A DNA stretch of 54,164 nt from Streptomyces milbemycinicus (GCF_002154605.1 NZ_MUNE01000189.1:1-54164), one strand, 5' to 3'; positions 17,760-25,299 are shown, numbered from the stretch's first letter. Numbers and translations: made by a program. The notes: generated by a model from the sequence alone, not told the origin.

Positions 17760-18473
17760 ATGTCTGAGGATCGGATCACTCAGCGCACCGTGACCGTGGT
17801 CATGGCCATCATCGCGGCCCTGGCCTTCGTCTTCTCCTTCGGCAACGTCTGGGCCCTGGCCCTGCGCCTGGGCGTCCCGCGCCCGATCGCCCCGCTGATC
17901 GCCCCCATGGTCGACCTGTCCGTTGTCGGCCTCCTGGTGGCCCTGCGCTACCTGTCGCTACGCGGTATCGCCGCTGAGCAGATCAAGGGCGCCACACGCC
18001 TGATGCACCTGTCCGGGCTCCTGACCCTGGCCCTCAACATCGCCGAACCCCTCGTCGCCAAGCACTACGGCCGCGCCGCCGTGGACGCTGTCGCCCCGCT
18101 CCTCCTCCTCGGCTGGGGAGCCGTCGGCCCGCAACTCCTGCGCCATTTCCACGCCGTCACCCACACCGAGGCTCCGACCCCGGCGGCCACCCCCGACCCG
18201 GCTCCGGCCGAGACAGCTCCCGCACCGGTCACTGAGCCTGACTCCGCCCCGGCCCCGGCCACAGCGCCGACTCCGGAACCGGCGGCAGCCTCAGCCCCGC
18301 CAGCCCCGGCCGCGCCCCCGGCGGTCACCGTGCCCGTGCCGCTGCTCAACGCCGCCCGCACTATCGCCGACACCTACCAGGCCGACCACGGCGCGCCCAT
18401 CACCCCGGCCCAGCTCCGGACCCGCCTGGGCGTCGCCCTCCCGCTGGCCACCGCCGCGCACGCCCAGCTCTGA
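17760..18473 (+). CDS. DUF2637 membrane protein (SpdB-like, plasmid spread)
   Basis: A 237-residue protein with four hydrophobic segments in the first 130 residues, a long Ala/Pro-rich linker (about 140-195), and a C-terminal helical segment resembling a small helix-turn-helix (NAARTIADTYQADHGAPITP). DUF2637 proteins are the Spd-type intramycelial spread components of Streptomyces plasmids. An AAGGAGGT Shine-Dalgarno precedes the ATG at 17760, the best in the element. Its position between the TraB-like and Rep genes is typical of AICEs. Confidence 0.82.
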   Translation: MSEDRITQRTVTVVMAIIAALAFVFSFGNVWALALRLGVPRPIAPLIAPMVDLSVVGLLVALRYLSLRGIAAEQIKGATRLMHLSGLLTLALNIAEPLVAKHYGRAAVDAVAPLLLLGWGAVGPQLLRHFHAVTHTEAPTPAATPDPAPAETAPAPVTEPDSAPAPATAPTPEPAAASAPPAPAAPPAVTVPVPLLNAARTIADTYQADHGAPITPAQLRTRLGVALPLATAAHAQL

Positions 18474-18535
18474 CCCCGTGCCGGCCGTTCCGGCAATCCG
18501 AACTCGCCCCGCCCTACCGGGCTCGATTCGCCATG

Positions 18536-18580
18536 CCCCGAGCAGCACGCACCCCGCCCTTGGCCTACTGCTGCTCGGGG
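18536..18580 (+). terminator. hairpin between DUF2637 and rep genes
   Basis: CCCCGAGCAGCA (18536-18547) pairs perfectly with TGCTGCTCGGGG (18569-18580) across a 21-base loop, followed by TCCCTTCCCT. It lies 60 bases past the DUF2637 stop and 30 bases before the rep start, so it may attenuate rep expression. Confidence 0.6.
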
Positions 18581-18610
18581 TCCCTTCCCTCAGAAAGGAC
18601 ACCGCCCGTC

Positions 18611-20092
18611 GTGAACCGCCCCCTGGACCTGCGCCACGTGGCGAGCCTGGCCCTGCGGGACCTCATCGAGCTCGCCCACCTCCCCGACTTCGACCGCGTC
18701 CACGACCAGATCAGCCGCGTCCGGGGCTGCACCCGACCGGTTCAGCTCGTCGGCACCACACAAACCCTCGACGCCACCACGAACACCGTGCTGCGGTCGT
18801 ACAGCACCGCCGACGAACCGACCGGACGCCTCCTGACCGCGTGCGGCAACCGCCGCTCATCCCGGTGCCCCGCCTGCTCACGGGTGTACGCGGCCGACAC
18901 CTACCACCTGATCAAGGCCGGGCTGTCCGGCGGCAAGGATGTCGCCGAAACCGTCCGTGATCACCCCCGCGCCTTCGTCACCCTGACTGCCCCTTCGTTC
19001 GGCCCGGTCCACAACTGCAAGACCGACGCGGGCAAGCTCCGCCCCTGCCGGTGCGGCGCCCACCACGCTGAAGATGATCCGGCGTTGGGCACCCCGTTGA
19101 CCCCGGCCGCGTACGACTACACCGGCGCCGTGCTCTGGAACGCGCACGCCGGACAGCTCTGGGCACGCTTCACCACCTACCTGCGCCGCGCCCTGGCCGA
19201 ACACCTCGACATGACCCAGAAGGCGCTGAACGCCGCTCTGCGCGTCTCCTTCGCCAAGGTCGCCGAATACCAGAAGCGCGGCCTGGTCCACTTCCACGCC
19301 GTGATCCGCTTCGACGGACCCGACGGCCACACCACCCCGCCCCCGGCCTGGGCCACCTTCGACGCCCTGAGCGCGGCCGTGGGCCTGGCGGTCAAGCGTG
19401 CCCGGCTCACCGTCGAGTCTGACGCCGTCGGCGAACGCGTCATCGCCTGGGGCGGCCGGTTCAAGGTGGACCCCATCTCGGCCCTGGGCGACGGCGAACT
19501 GACCGACGCCAGAGTTGCCGAGTACACAGACGCCAAGGTCGCCGGATACGTCGCCAAGTACGCCACGAAGAACGCCGAAGGTGCGGGCACCGTGGACCGC
19601 TCCTTGCGCTGCTCGCACTGCGCCGGACGCGGCTACCAGTGCGGCCCCGACGGCTTCCGGGACCTGTGCGGCCAGTGTGAGGGCACCGGCCAGTCCGAAC
19701 CCCTCGCGGACCTTCCCGTGCACAGCCACGTCCGCCAGATGATCCGAACCGCCTGGGCCCTCGGCCACCTCCCCGAATTCGCTGACCTGAAGCTCTGGAA
19801 GTGGGCTCACATGCTCGGCTTCCGGGGCCACTTCTCCAGCAAATCCCGCCGCTACTCCACCACCCTCGGCGCACTCCGCGACGTACGCCGCGCCTGGCGC
19901 ACCGCGCAAGCACGCCCCGCGGGAGCTCCCGAGACGAGTGAGGAAACCACCCTCGTCCTCTCCCACTGGCAATACCTCGCCTCCGGCTACAGCCCCGGCG
20001 AAGAACTCATAGCTGCCCAAGTACGCCACGACCGCGCCCAAGCGCGGGACATGGCCGAGCGTGTGAAGACGGAAGGGGAGGTATGGCGGTGA
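18611..20092 (+). CDS. replication initiator, RepSA-like
   Basis: A 493-residue Rep of the pSAM2 RepSA type, expected to start rolling-circle replication of the excised circle. It has the HUH-like motif RGLVHFHAVIRFDG, a downstream YVAKYATKN segment that likely holds the catalytic Tyr/Lys, and two cysteine clusters (CPACSRVYA near the N-terminus and CSHCAGRGYQC...CGQCEGTG) that probably bind zinc. I chose the GTG at 18611 (AAAGGA 12 bases upstream); the frame extends to 18533 but through the hairpin. Confidence 0.88.
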   Translation: MNRPLDLRHVASLALRDLIELAHLPDFDRVHDQISRVRGCTRPVQLVGTTQTLDATTNTVLRSYSTADEPTGRLLTACGNRRSSRCPACSRVYAADTYHLIKAGLSGGKDVAETVRDHPRAFVTLTAPSFGPVHNCKTDAGKLRPCRCGAHHAEDDPALGTPLTPAAYDYTGAVLWNAHAGQLWARFTTYLRRALAEHLDMTQKALNAALRVSFAKVAEYQKRGLVHFHAVIRFDGPDGHTTPPPAWATFDALSAAVGLAVKRARLTVESDAVGERVIAWGGRFKVDPISALGDGELTDARVAEYTDAKVAGYVAKYATKNAEGAGTVDRSLRCSHCAGRGYQCGPDGFRDLCGQCEGTGQSEPLADLPVHSHVRQMIRTAWALGHLPEFADLKLWKWAHMLGFRGHFSSKSRRYSTTLGALRDVRRAWRTAQARPAGAPETSEETTLVLSHWQYLASGYSPGEELIAAQVRHDRAQARDMAERVKTEGEVWR

Positions 20093-20235
20093 CTGACCGA
20101 CGCCCCACAGAGGATGAGTGCTGGGCGGAGTTTTGGCAGATCATTGGTAAGGCTGCTGCACGTCGGTACCTGCGTGAACTCGAAGAGGCTGACCCCGGGC
20201 ATGGTGAGGTTACGGACCTCCCTACGGCTGCCTGA
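20083..20235 (+). CDS. 50-residue protein between rep and int; candidate RDF/Xis
   Basis: A short acidic protein, MAVTDRRPTEDECWAEFWQI then IGKAAARRYLRELEEADPGH. GGAAGGGGAGGT sits directly before the ATG at 20083, which overlaps the rep stop by 10 bases, so it is coupled to rep. In pSAM2 the order is repSA-xis-int. This gene occupies the xis position, which makes it a candidate recombination directionality factor for the serine integrase. No sequence family is recognised; an internal GTG at 20089 is an alternative start. Confidence 0.7.
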   Translation: MAVTDRRPTEDECWAEFWQIIGKAAARRYLRELEEADPGHGEVTDLPTAA

Positions 20236-20247
20236 ACCGGCCCGAGT

Positions 20248-20280
20248 GCCGCCCTCCGCCTGCCAGAGGCACAGGGCGGC
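20248..20280. terminator. hairpin between the 50-residue gene and int
   Basis: GCCGCCCT (20248-20255) pairs with AGGGCGGC (20273-20280). It lies in the 63-base convergent gap and could serve both directions. Confidence 0.6.
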
Positions 20281-20298
20281 GCTCTGGATGGTCAGGGG

Positions 20299-21945
20299 CT
20301 ACCTCCCGACCTCTTCCGGCTCCGGCCGCTCCCAAAGGGGGATGATCGTGTATCGGTCGTGGTCGTGGAATTCGCCTCGGCTCGCGTTGATCCGCCAAAT
20401 GACCTTCTTCAGGGCCGCGCGCTTCGTGTCATCGTCCATGTGCGGCCACTCCTTCATCAGCCCTTGGAAGACCTCACGCTTGGGCACGCTGGGTGTCTTG
20501 CGCTTCTTGGCTCGTTTCAGCTTGGCATCGGCTGTGGCGATCTCCTCGGCGAGTTCATCGCGCTGCTCGATGAACTCGGCTTGATCGATCTCGTCGGCAG
20601 CTCTCATGCGTATCAGGTTCTTCTTCAGGGTCTTCAGCCGGGAGATCTCCGCTTGCCAGTGATCAGGGCCGTCCTGCTGACCTACGGGGGCAGCGTTGGC
20701 CTTGACTGCCTCCTGGGCCACTGCTTGGGCGGTTCCGTCGTCCTTGGCCCGCTTCTGGAGCCATTCGAGGATCACTGCGTCAACCGCCTCGCGGCTGGCG
20801 TTCGAGTGGTTGCACTCTCCTGTATCGATCTTCCCGCACCGCCATGTCAGGTACAGGCCGCCACCTGCGCCGCGTGAGGCTCCCGCGCGCATCGGTACCC
20901 CGCTCTTGTCTCCGCAGTCGATACAGAACACCAGGCCGCTTGCCGGATACTTCGCCCTGGTCTTGTGAGAAGCGATGCGTTTGCCCGCGCGGCGGCGCTC
21001 TAGGTACGCGTTCCAGGTGTCCTCGCTCTTGATGACCTGCTCATGCGCCCCGGGGATCCAGATGAATCGGTCAAGCTTGTGGATCCCGGTGGACTCGACG
21101 GCTGACTCTGGCAACTCATCGGCCCAGCTCCGGGCCCCCGGCGTAACCCGTACGTATCCGGCGCCGAACCCGGTGTCCATCGCCGCCAGCAGGGTTTTGT
21201 CTGTGATGATCTTGCCTGAGTACGTGCGAAGGCCCTCTAGCTTGAGCTCATGGGCCGCTCGGTGAAGGGGCTTCCCTTCGGCGTACTCCTCCCAGGCGTA
21301 CGCCAGCGCATCGCCATAGACCGGCCTGGGTATCTGGATGCCCGCCTTGCACTTCTCGCAGGTCTGCCGCCTCTGGCGTTCCCGGCGGACTCCGCGCGGG
21401 GATCGCGGCTCGGGCATCGGGCACGTGTCGCAGTACCAGTAGCCGAACCTCGGCGCGCCGTGGTGGGGCAGCCCGCGCCTGATCCGCCTGGCATGGGTGC
21501 TCATCCAGTTCTCGCCGATTAGATCCCGCTGGAACTCGGCGACGCCCAGCATGTTCGTCCGGGCGAACCGGCCCGCTGCCGTGCTTGTGTCGAACTGCTC
21601 CGTAGCTGACTTTGCCACGCCGCCCATGCCTTCCAGCATGCGGAGATTGGTCAAGGACAGCTCAATGTTCCGGCCGAAGCGGTCCCATCGGTAAACGAGC
21701 ACGCCATCCGCTTCGTCGTTGGAGACGCGGGCGATGATGCTGCCGATCTTGCGCTTGGCGAAGTCAGCGCCGGATAGATCCAGGTCATACACGACATCTA
21801 CGATGACTGCGCCGATATCGGCGGCATACTTGCGCCCCGTGTGCTCCTGCAACTCCGGGCTGATCATGTCCTCACGGGCTGTGGAGACCCGTATGTACAA
21901 GATCAACCGCAAGACCTGGCTCGGTACCGCTCGGAGAATGGTCAT
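20299..21945 (-). CDS. int: large serine recombinase (integrase)
   Basis: A 548-residue integrase. The resolvase domain has the catalytic serine at residue 21 in LILYIRVSTARED and the arginine motif VYRWDRFGRN. A recombinase domain follows, then the zinc-ribbon domain with CIDCGDKSG and WRCGKIDTGECNH, and a coiled coil (QAEISRLKTLKKNL...DELAEEIATADAKLKRAKKRK). An additional Cys pair set, CDTC...CEKC, lies near the start of the recombinase domain. The ATG at 21945 has AGGGGG 6 bases upstream and lies only 40 bases from the crossover, as is usual for attP-adjacent integrases. Confidence 0.95.
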   Translation of the reverse strand: MTILRAVPSQVLRLILYIRVSTAREDMISPELQEHTGRKYAADIGAVIVDVVYDLDLSGADFAKRKIGSIIARVSNDEADGVLVYRWDRFGRNIELSLTNLRMLEGMGGVAKSATEQFDTSTAAGRFARTNMLGVAEFQRDLIGENWMSTHARRIRRGLPHHGAPRFGYWYCDTCPMPEPRSPRGVRRERQRRQTCEKCKAGIQIPRPVYGDALAYAWEEYAEGKPLHRAAHELKLEGLRTYSGKIITDKTLLAAMDTGFGAGYVRVTPGARSWADELPESAVESTGIHKLDRFIWIPGAHEQVIKSEDTWNAYLERRRAGKRIASHKTRAKYPASGLVFCIDCGDKSGVPMRAGASRGAGGGLYLTWRCGKIDTGECNHSNASREAVDAVILEWLQKRAKDDGTAQAVAQEAVKANAAPVGQQDGPDHWQAEISRLKTLKKNLIRMRAADEIDQAEFIEQRDELAEEIATADAKLKRAKKRKTPSVPKREVFQGLMKEWPHMDDDTKRAALKKVIWRINASRGEFHDHDRYTIIPLWERPEPEEVGR

Positions 21946-21961
21946 TACGTGCCCCCTGCGT

Positions 21962-21989
21962 GTCTTCTTTTGGGAGTCTACGTACCACC
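21962..21989. other. right attachment site (hybrid attP/attB)
   Basis: Element arm GTCTTCTTT (21962-21970), a 5-base spacer and GTCTACGTA (21976-21984), then the core CC (21985-21986), then tadA sequence. The arm is the inverted copy of the left-end arm. Confidence 0.88.
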
Positions 21990-22601
21990 GCTGATCAGGT
22001 ATGACAGCCGGGCGTCCAGCATCGCCCGCAGCAGCTCCTGGCCGCCGGGCGGCACGGTGCCCGCCGCCACCAGCTCCTCCAGGGAGAATGCCCGGGGCCG
22101 CACCACGCGCAGCGACAGGCACGTCGACCCGACGGCCACCGGAGGGAGCACCGCATGCAGCCGTGTGCCGTCCGGCAGCCGGGCGTCCACCCATGGCCTG
22201 GCGTCGTCCAGCCGTCGGCCGGCCACGGCGGCGAGGCGCTGGGCGAGTCTGCGCACCGCGGCCGCGTCGGTGAATGCCACGTCCGTCCGCTCCAGTCCGG
22301 CTCCCCGGTCCACCCACACCTCGTCGGGGGCGGTCACCAGGACATCTGTGACGTCGGGGGCGGCGAGCAGCGGCTCCAGCGGCCCGGTGCCGACCAGCTC
22401 TGAGCGCAGGGCCGCGACGACGCTCAGGACTTCTGTGTCGCCGAGCAGCCTCCCCTCCTCGCGCAGGGCCGCCGCCACCCGCGCGGGCGTCGGCTCCGCC
22501 CCGCTTCGGGCCAGCCGCAGCCGCACTGCGTCCAGCAGCTCCGGCGACTCCACCCCCGCGCCACCGCGCTCGCGCCAGGTGACGCTCGTATTGACGCTCA
22601 T
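21978..22601 (-). pseudogene. tadA: tadA/cpaF ATPase, N-terminal part (interrupted)
   Basis: This 207-residue frame holds the N-terminal domain and the approach to the P-loop of a Tad secretion ATPase, ending SYLISGGT. After the core GG the element supplies a TAG stop (21978-21980). The ATG at 22601 overlaps the ssd-like stop (ATGA). Without Walker A and B this half cannot hydrolyse ATP. Joined to 10413-11004 it gives a continuous 402-residue TadA. Confidence 0.93.
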
Positions 22602-23710
22602 GCCCCGCCCCCTTGCTGCTCCGCGTCTGCCAGGACCCGCCCCCAGAACGCCGAGCAGAACCGGGCGAGCGGTCCGCGGGCGCTGCCGCCCGGCGGCTCA
22701 CCGCCGTCCAACGCATCCGGCAGCCCGGGCTCCGGCGGCAGCTCACCGGCCAGCGGCAGGTCCAGAAGCCGGGCGATCTCCTCGTCGTCGAGCCCCGGTC
22801 CGCATGGCCCGCGCACCACCGCGCGCAGATCCCGCAGCACCATGCCGACCGTCGATGCCACGCGGTGGGCGGCGGCGACCGCGCGCAGCTCGGCCGGCAC
22901 GACCAGCAGGCCCAGATCCAGCTGGTCGAGGGCTTCGGCCACCGTGTCGTCCACCCGCCGCGGCAGGTCCACCACCACGACCCCGCCGCGCCGCCGCGCG
23001 GCCGCGAGCACCGCCCTCATCGCGGACGGCGCGATGGCCGCCGATTGGCCGCGGTCCCAGCTGAGCACGCGCAGGGAGTGCAGCTCGGGGAGCGATTCCT
23101 CCAGCGCGCTCCCGGCAACCCGGCCGCGCGATTCGGCGAAGGCGGGCCATCTCAGCCCCTCCGCACCCTCGCCGCCGAGCAGCACATCCAGGCCGCCGCC
23201 CAGCGGGTCTCCGTCGATGAGCATGGTGCGCCGCCCCGCGCGGGCGGCGGTGACCGCCAGGGCGCAGGCGAGGGTGCTGGCGCCCGCTCCGCCGCGCCCG
23301 CCGACGACTCCGATGGTGAGGGCTTGGCGGCCGACGCCCTCGGCCACGTCGGCGATGCGGTCCACCAGCCAGGTCTCGGCATCGGGCAGAAACGCCACAT
23401 TGTCCGCGCCGAGGGCGACAGCTCGCTGCCAGATGCCGTGGTCGTCGAGGTCCCGTCCGATGAGCAGCACCCCCTCCCTGCGGGTGCCACCGCGCAGCCG
23501 GGCCGCGGCGTCGTCACCGACCAGAATGAGCGGGGCACCCTCCCAACTCCCCCGGCGCGCGGGCAAGCCATGCACCACTTCGGGCTCGGCCCCCGCCGCC
23601 GCGCACAGCCGTAACAAGTCGTCGAGAAGCTCTTCGTCCTCCGTGACGATCAGCGGTCTGCGCTGTCGTCCATCCGCCGCCGGTCGATTCGGTGTGATGG
23701 ATCCAGCCAC
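22598..23710 (-). CDS. septum-site-determining (Ssd)/CpaE-like ATPase
   Basis: A 370-residue MinD/ParA-superfamily protein with an N-terminal receiver-like domain (about residues 15-110) and a deviant Walker A, GVVGGRGGAGASTLACALA. It corresponds to the 'helicase/secretion neighbourhood CpaE-like' family, called Ssd in mycobacteria, and in Tad systems the CpaE/TadZ protein positions the pilus machine. The GTG at 23710 follows GGGGAGGGG. It is the first gene of the tad operon and is coupled to tadA. Confidence 0.88.
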   Translation of the reverse strand: MAGSITPNRPAADGRQRRPLIVTEDEELLDDLLRLCAAAGAEPEVVHGLPARRGSWEGAPLILVGDDAAARLRGGTRREGVLLIGRDLDDHGIWQRAVALGADNVAFLPDAETWLVDRIADVAEGVGRQALTIGVVGGRGGAGASTLACALAVTAARAGRRTMLIDGDPLGGGLDVLLGGEGAEGLRWPAFAESRGRVAGSALEESLPELHSLRVLSWDRGQSAAIAPSAMRAVLAAARRRGGVVVVDLPRRVDDTVAEALDQLDLGLLVVPAELRAVAAAHRVASTVGMVLRDLRAVVRGPCGPGLDDEEIARLLDLPLAGELPPEPGLPDALDGGEPPGGSARGPLARFCSAFWGRVLADAEQQGGGA

Positions 23711-23838
23711 GATCCCCTCCCCTTCTCCTTACGCGCCCATCTCGTTACGCGCTCTCACTTCCGCGAACGATGAGCGCGAACGCCGTGGAGAATCAGCGTC
23801 CGGCGATCCAGAAAATCTTGGGGATCTTGGTCCAAAAC

Positions 23839-23847
23839 TGTGGACAA
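23839..23847 (-). promoter_or_regulatory. DnaA-box-like 9-mer
   Basis: TGTGGACAA is the complement of TTGTCCACA, the preferred DnaA box of Streptomyces. It stands alone in the 455-base divergent gap upstream of the ssd-like gene, with a weaker TTGTGAATA nearby at about 23855. Confidence 0.4.
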
Positions 23848-24010
23848 CTCATCAGTTGTGAATATCCCAGTCACCTAAACCAGTGACTTCCGGAGAGCAG
23901 CCTTGCGATTACGCACAGTCACGAATCAGTCTGGTGGGGTGGCAGTCGCCAGCCGAGGCCCGGAGGGGGAAATGATCAGGTGAAAAGACCGCAAATGCAT
24001 CCGGACATGC

Positions 24011-24076
24011 GACGACCCCCGCCGGGGGGGAGAGCGGGGGTCGTCCCCACGGCCGACTCGGGGGGGGAGGAGTCGG
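24011..24076 (+). other. two adjacent GC-rich hairpins upstream of the HAD gene
   Basis: The first is 12 bp, 24011-24022 with 24034-24045; the second is 7 bp, 24053-24059 with 24070-24076, with a G-run loop. They lie between two divergent genes, so they are not the end of either. They may belong to the leader of the HAD gene or to a small RNA. I see no other feature in 23711-24166 apart from the DnaA-like box. Confidence 0.55.
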
Positions 24077-24166
24077 ACCGGGTTAGCACGGTCGCGAACG
24101 ATCCGTGACTTCCATGGTGTACCCGAGAGCCTTCTCAGGCAAACCCACGCGCCCAGCTTACGCCGA

Positions 24167-25015
24167 ATGGTGGGCCCTATGCTCGGCGTCGTGGAAAACC
24201 ACTCGTTGCCTCGGACAGCCGCCTTCTTTGACCTGGACAAGACGGTCATTGCGAAGTCGAGCACGCTCACCTTCAGCAAGTCCTTCTACCAAGGTGGGCT
24301 GATCAACCGCCGCGCCGTACTGCGTACCGCATATGCGCAGTTCGTCTTCCTCGCCGGCGGGGCCGATCACGAGCAGATGGAACGGATGCGGGAGTATCTC
24401 TCGGCGCTGTGCCGTGGATGGAATGTCGAGCAGGTGCGGGAGATCGTCGCCGAGACCCTGCATGACCTCATCGACCCGATCATCTACGACGAGGCCGCCT
24501 CCCTCATTGAGGAACACCACACCGCCGGCCGCGATGTGGTCATCGTCAGCACCTCGGGCGCCGAGGTCGTCGAGCCGATCGGCGAGCTGCTGGGCGCGGA
24601 CCGAGTCGTGGCCACCCGCATGGTCGTGGAGAACGGGGTGTTCACCGGCGAGGTGGAGTACTACGCCTATGGGCCGACCAAAGCGGAAGCCATCGCCGAG
24701 CTGGCCGAGTCCGAGGGCTATGACCTCTCCCGCTGCTACGCATATAGCGACTCGGCCACCGACCTGCCGATGCTGGAGTCCGTCGGCCATCCCCACGCGG
24801 TGAACCCGGGCCGCGCGCTGCGCCGCGAGGCCGCCGCCCGTGGCTGGCCGATCCTCTCCTTCAACAAGCCGGTGCGGCTGAAGCAGCGCGTGCCCTCGCT
24901 GTCCATGCCGCCGCGTCCGGTGCTGGCCGTGGTAGCCGCGGTGGGCGCGGCCGCAGCCACCGCCGGGCTGATGTGGTACGCCAGTCGGCGCCGCGCACCG
25001 TATGCCCGTATTTGA
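24167..25015 (+). CDS. HAD-superfamily (IB) phosphatase, membrane-anchored
   Basis: A 282-residue HAD-IB hydrolase related to phosphoserine phosphatase. Motif I is FFDLDKTVI, motif II is VIVSTSGAEV, and motif IV is YAYSDSATDLPML. A C-terminal hydrophobic helix (VLAVVAAVGAAAATAGLMWY) suggests a membrane tail. The S. coelicolor counterpart is annotated as a morphological-differentiation-associated protein. The start is ATG 24167 or ATG 24179; neither has a strong ribosome site and the second gives the start I recall for homologues. Confidence 0.88.
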   Translation: MVGPMLGVVENHSLPRTAAFFDLDKTVIAKSSTLTFSKSFYQGGLINRRAVLRTAYAQFVFLAGGADHEQMERMREYLSALCRGWNVEQVREIVAETLHDLIDPIIYDEAASLIEEHHTAGRDVVIVSTSGAEVVEPIGELLGADRVVATRMVVENGVFTGEVEYYAYGPTKAEAIAELAESEGYDLSRCYAYSDSATDLPMLESVGHPHAVNPGRALRREAAARGWPILSFNKPVRLKQRVPSLSMPPRPVLAVVAAVGAAAATAGLMWYASRRRAPYARI

Positions 25016-25096
25016 AGCCAATCACAAAGATCTGCGATGAGAGCTTCCGCTTGGGCTGACACAGGAGTAGAAAGGAATCGAAGGCCCGCGAGACCA

Positions 25097-25117
25097 GGGG
25101 CATCCGGAGGATTCCCC
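25097..25117 (+). terminator. hairpin downstream of the HAD gene
   Basis: GGGG and ATCC on the left pair with GGAT and CCCC on the right, with one mismatch and a 3-base loop. It is either the HAD terminator or the 5' part of the adjacent RNA gene. Confidence 0.45.
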
Positions 25118-25149
25118 CAGACGCACCAAGGCCCACGGACCGAGCATGA

Positions 25150-25299
25150 ATACTGGGCACCCACGCGACGCCGACCCGTCGATTACGGGCCAGCCGCACC
25201 AGGTGACGGGCGAAGATCCCGACCTGATGGGCGAATTCTCGTGCACGCATGGTAACCCGGTGGCCGTGCCAGCGGCGGCACCGAACTCGGTGCCGCCGC
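25150..25299 (+). ncRNA. ssrS: probable 6S-like RNA
   Basis: The ends form a long interrupted stem (CTGG, CAC and CCAC at 25153-25164 against GTGG, GTG and CCAG ending at 25272). The middle forms a terminal hairpin (CAGGT and GGG against CCC and ACCTG). This long rod with a central bubble is the 6S RNA shape. The Streptomyces 6S RNA (scr3559) is reported from this same intergenic place. A 13-bp hairpin follows (25272-25299). Strand and exact ends are inferred; the transcript may begin nearer 25100. Confidence 0.6.
25272..25299. terminator. strong hairpin between convergent genes
   Basis: A 13-bp perfect stem (25272-25284 with 25287-25299). It probably ends the 6S-like RNA on the plus strand and, 61 bases past its stop, the Fic-like gene on the minus strand. 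Confidence 0.75.

Larger units (their letters stand above)
11005..21986. mobile_element. 10,980-bp serine-integrase AICE-like element inserted in tadA
   Basis: The borders are set by the split tadA gene and a shared GG (minus strand) at 11005-11006 and 21985-21986. Inside are a large serine recombinase at the right end, a RepSA-like replication protein, an FtsK/TraB-like translocase, a DUF2637/SpdB-like protein, a GntR repressor, XRE and NUDIX genes and small genes. This is the module set of actinomycete integrative and conjugative elements (replication, conjugative transfer, regulation), but with a serine rather than tyrosine integrase and a protein-coding rather than tRNA target. Several genes appear less GC rich than the flanks by eye; I did not compute this. 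Confidence 0.93.

Noticed and set aside
11007..21984. Long direct repeat att site or a tRNA gene at the element ends
   Set aside because: Only a 2-bp identity is shared at the junctions and no tRNA is present; this fits a serine, not a tyrosine, integrase.
20299..22746. Integrase frame open far upstream of its ATG, through the attachment site into tadA
   Set aside because: The extra 260 residues are an antisense-type frame of tadA/ssd; the ATG at 21945 has a good ribosome site and gives a normal integrase N-terminus.
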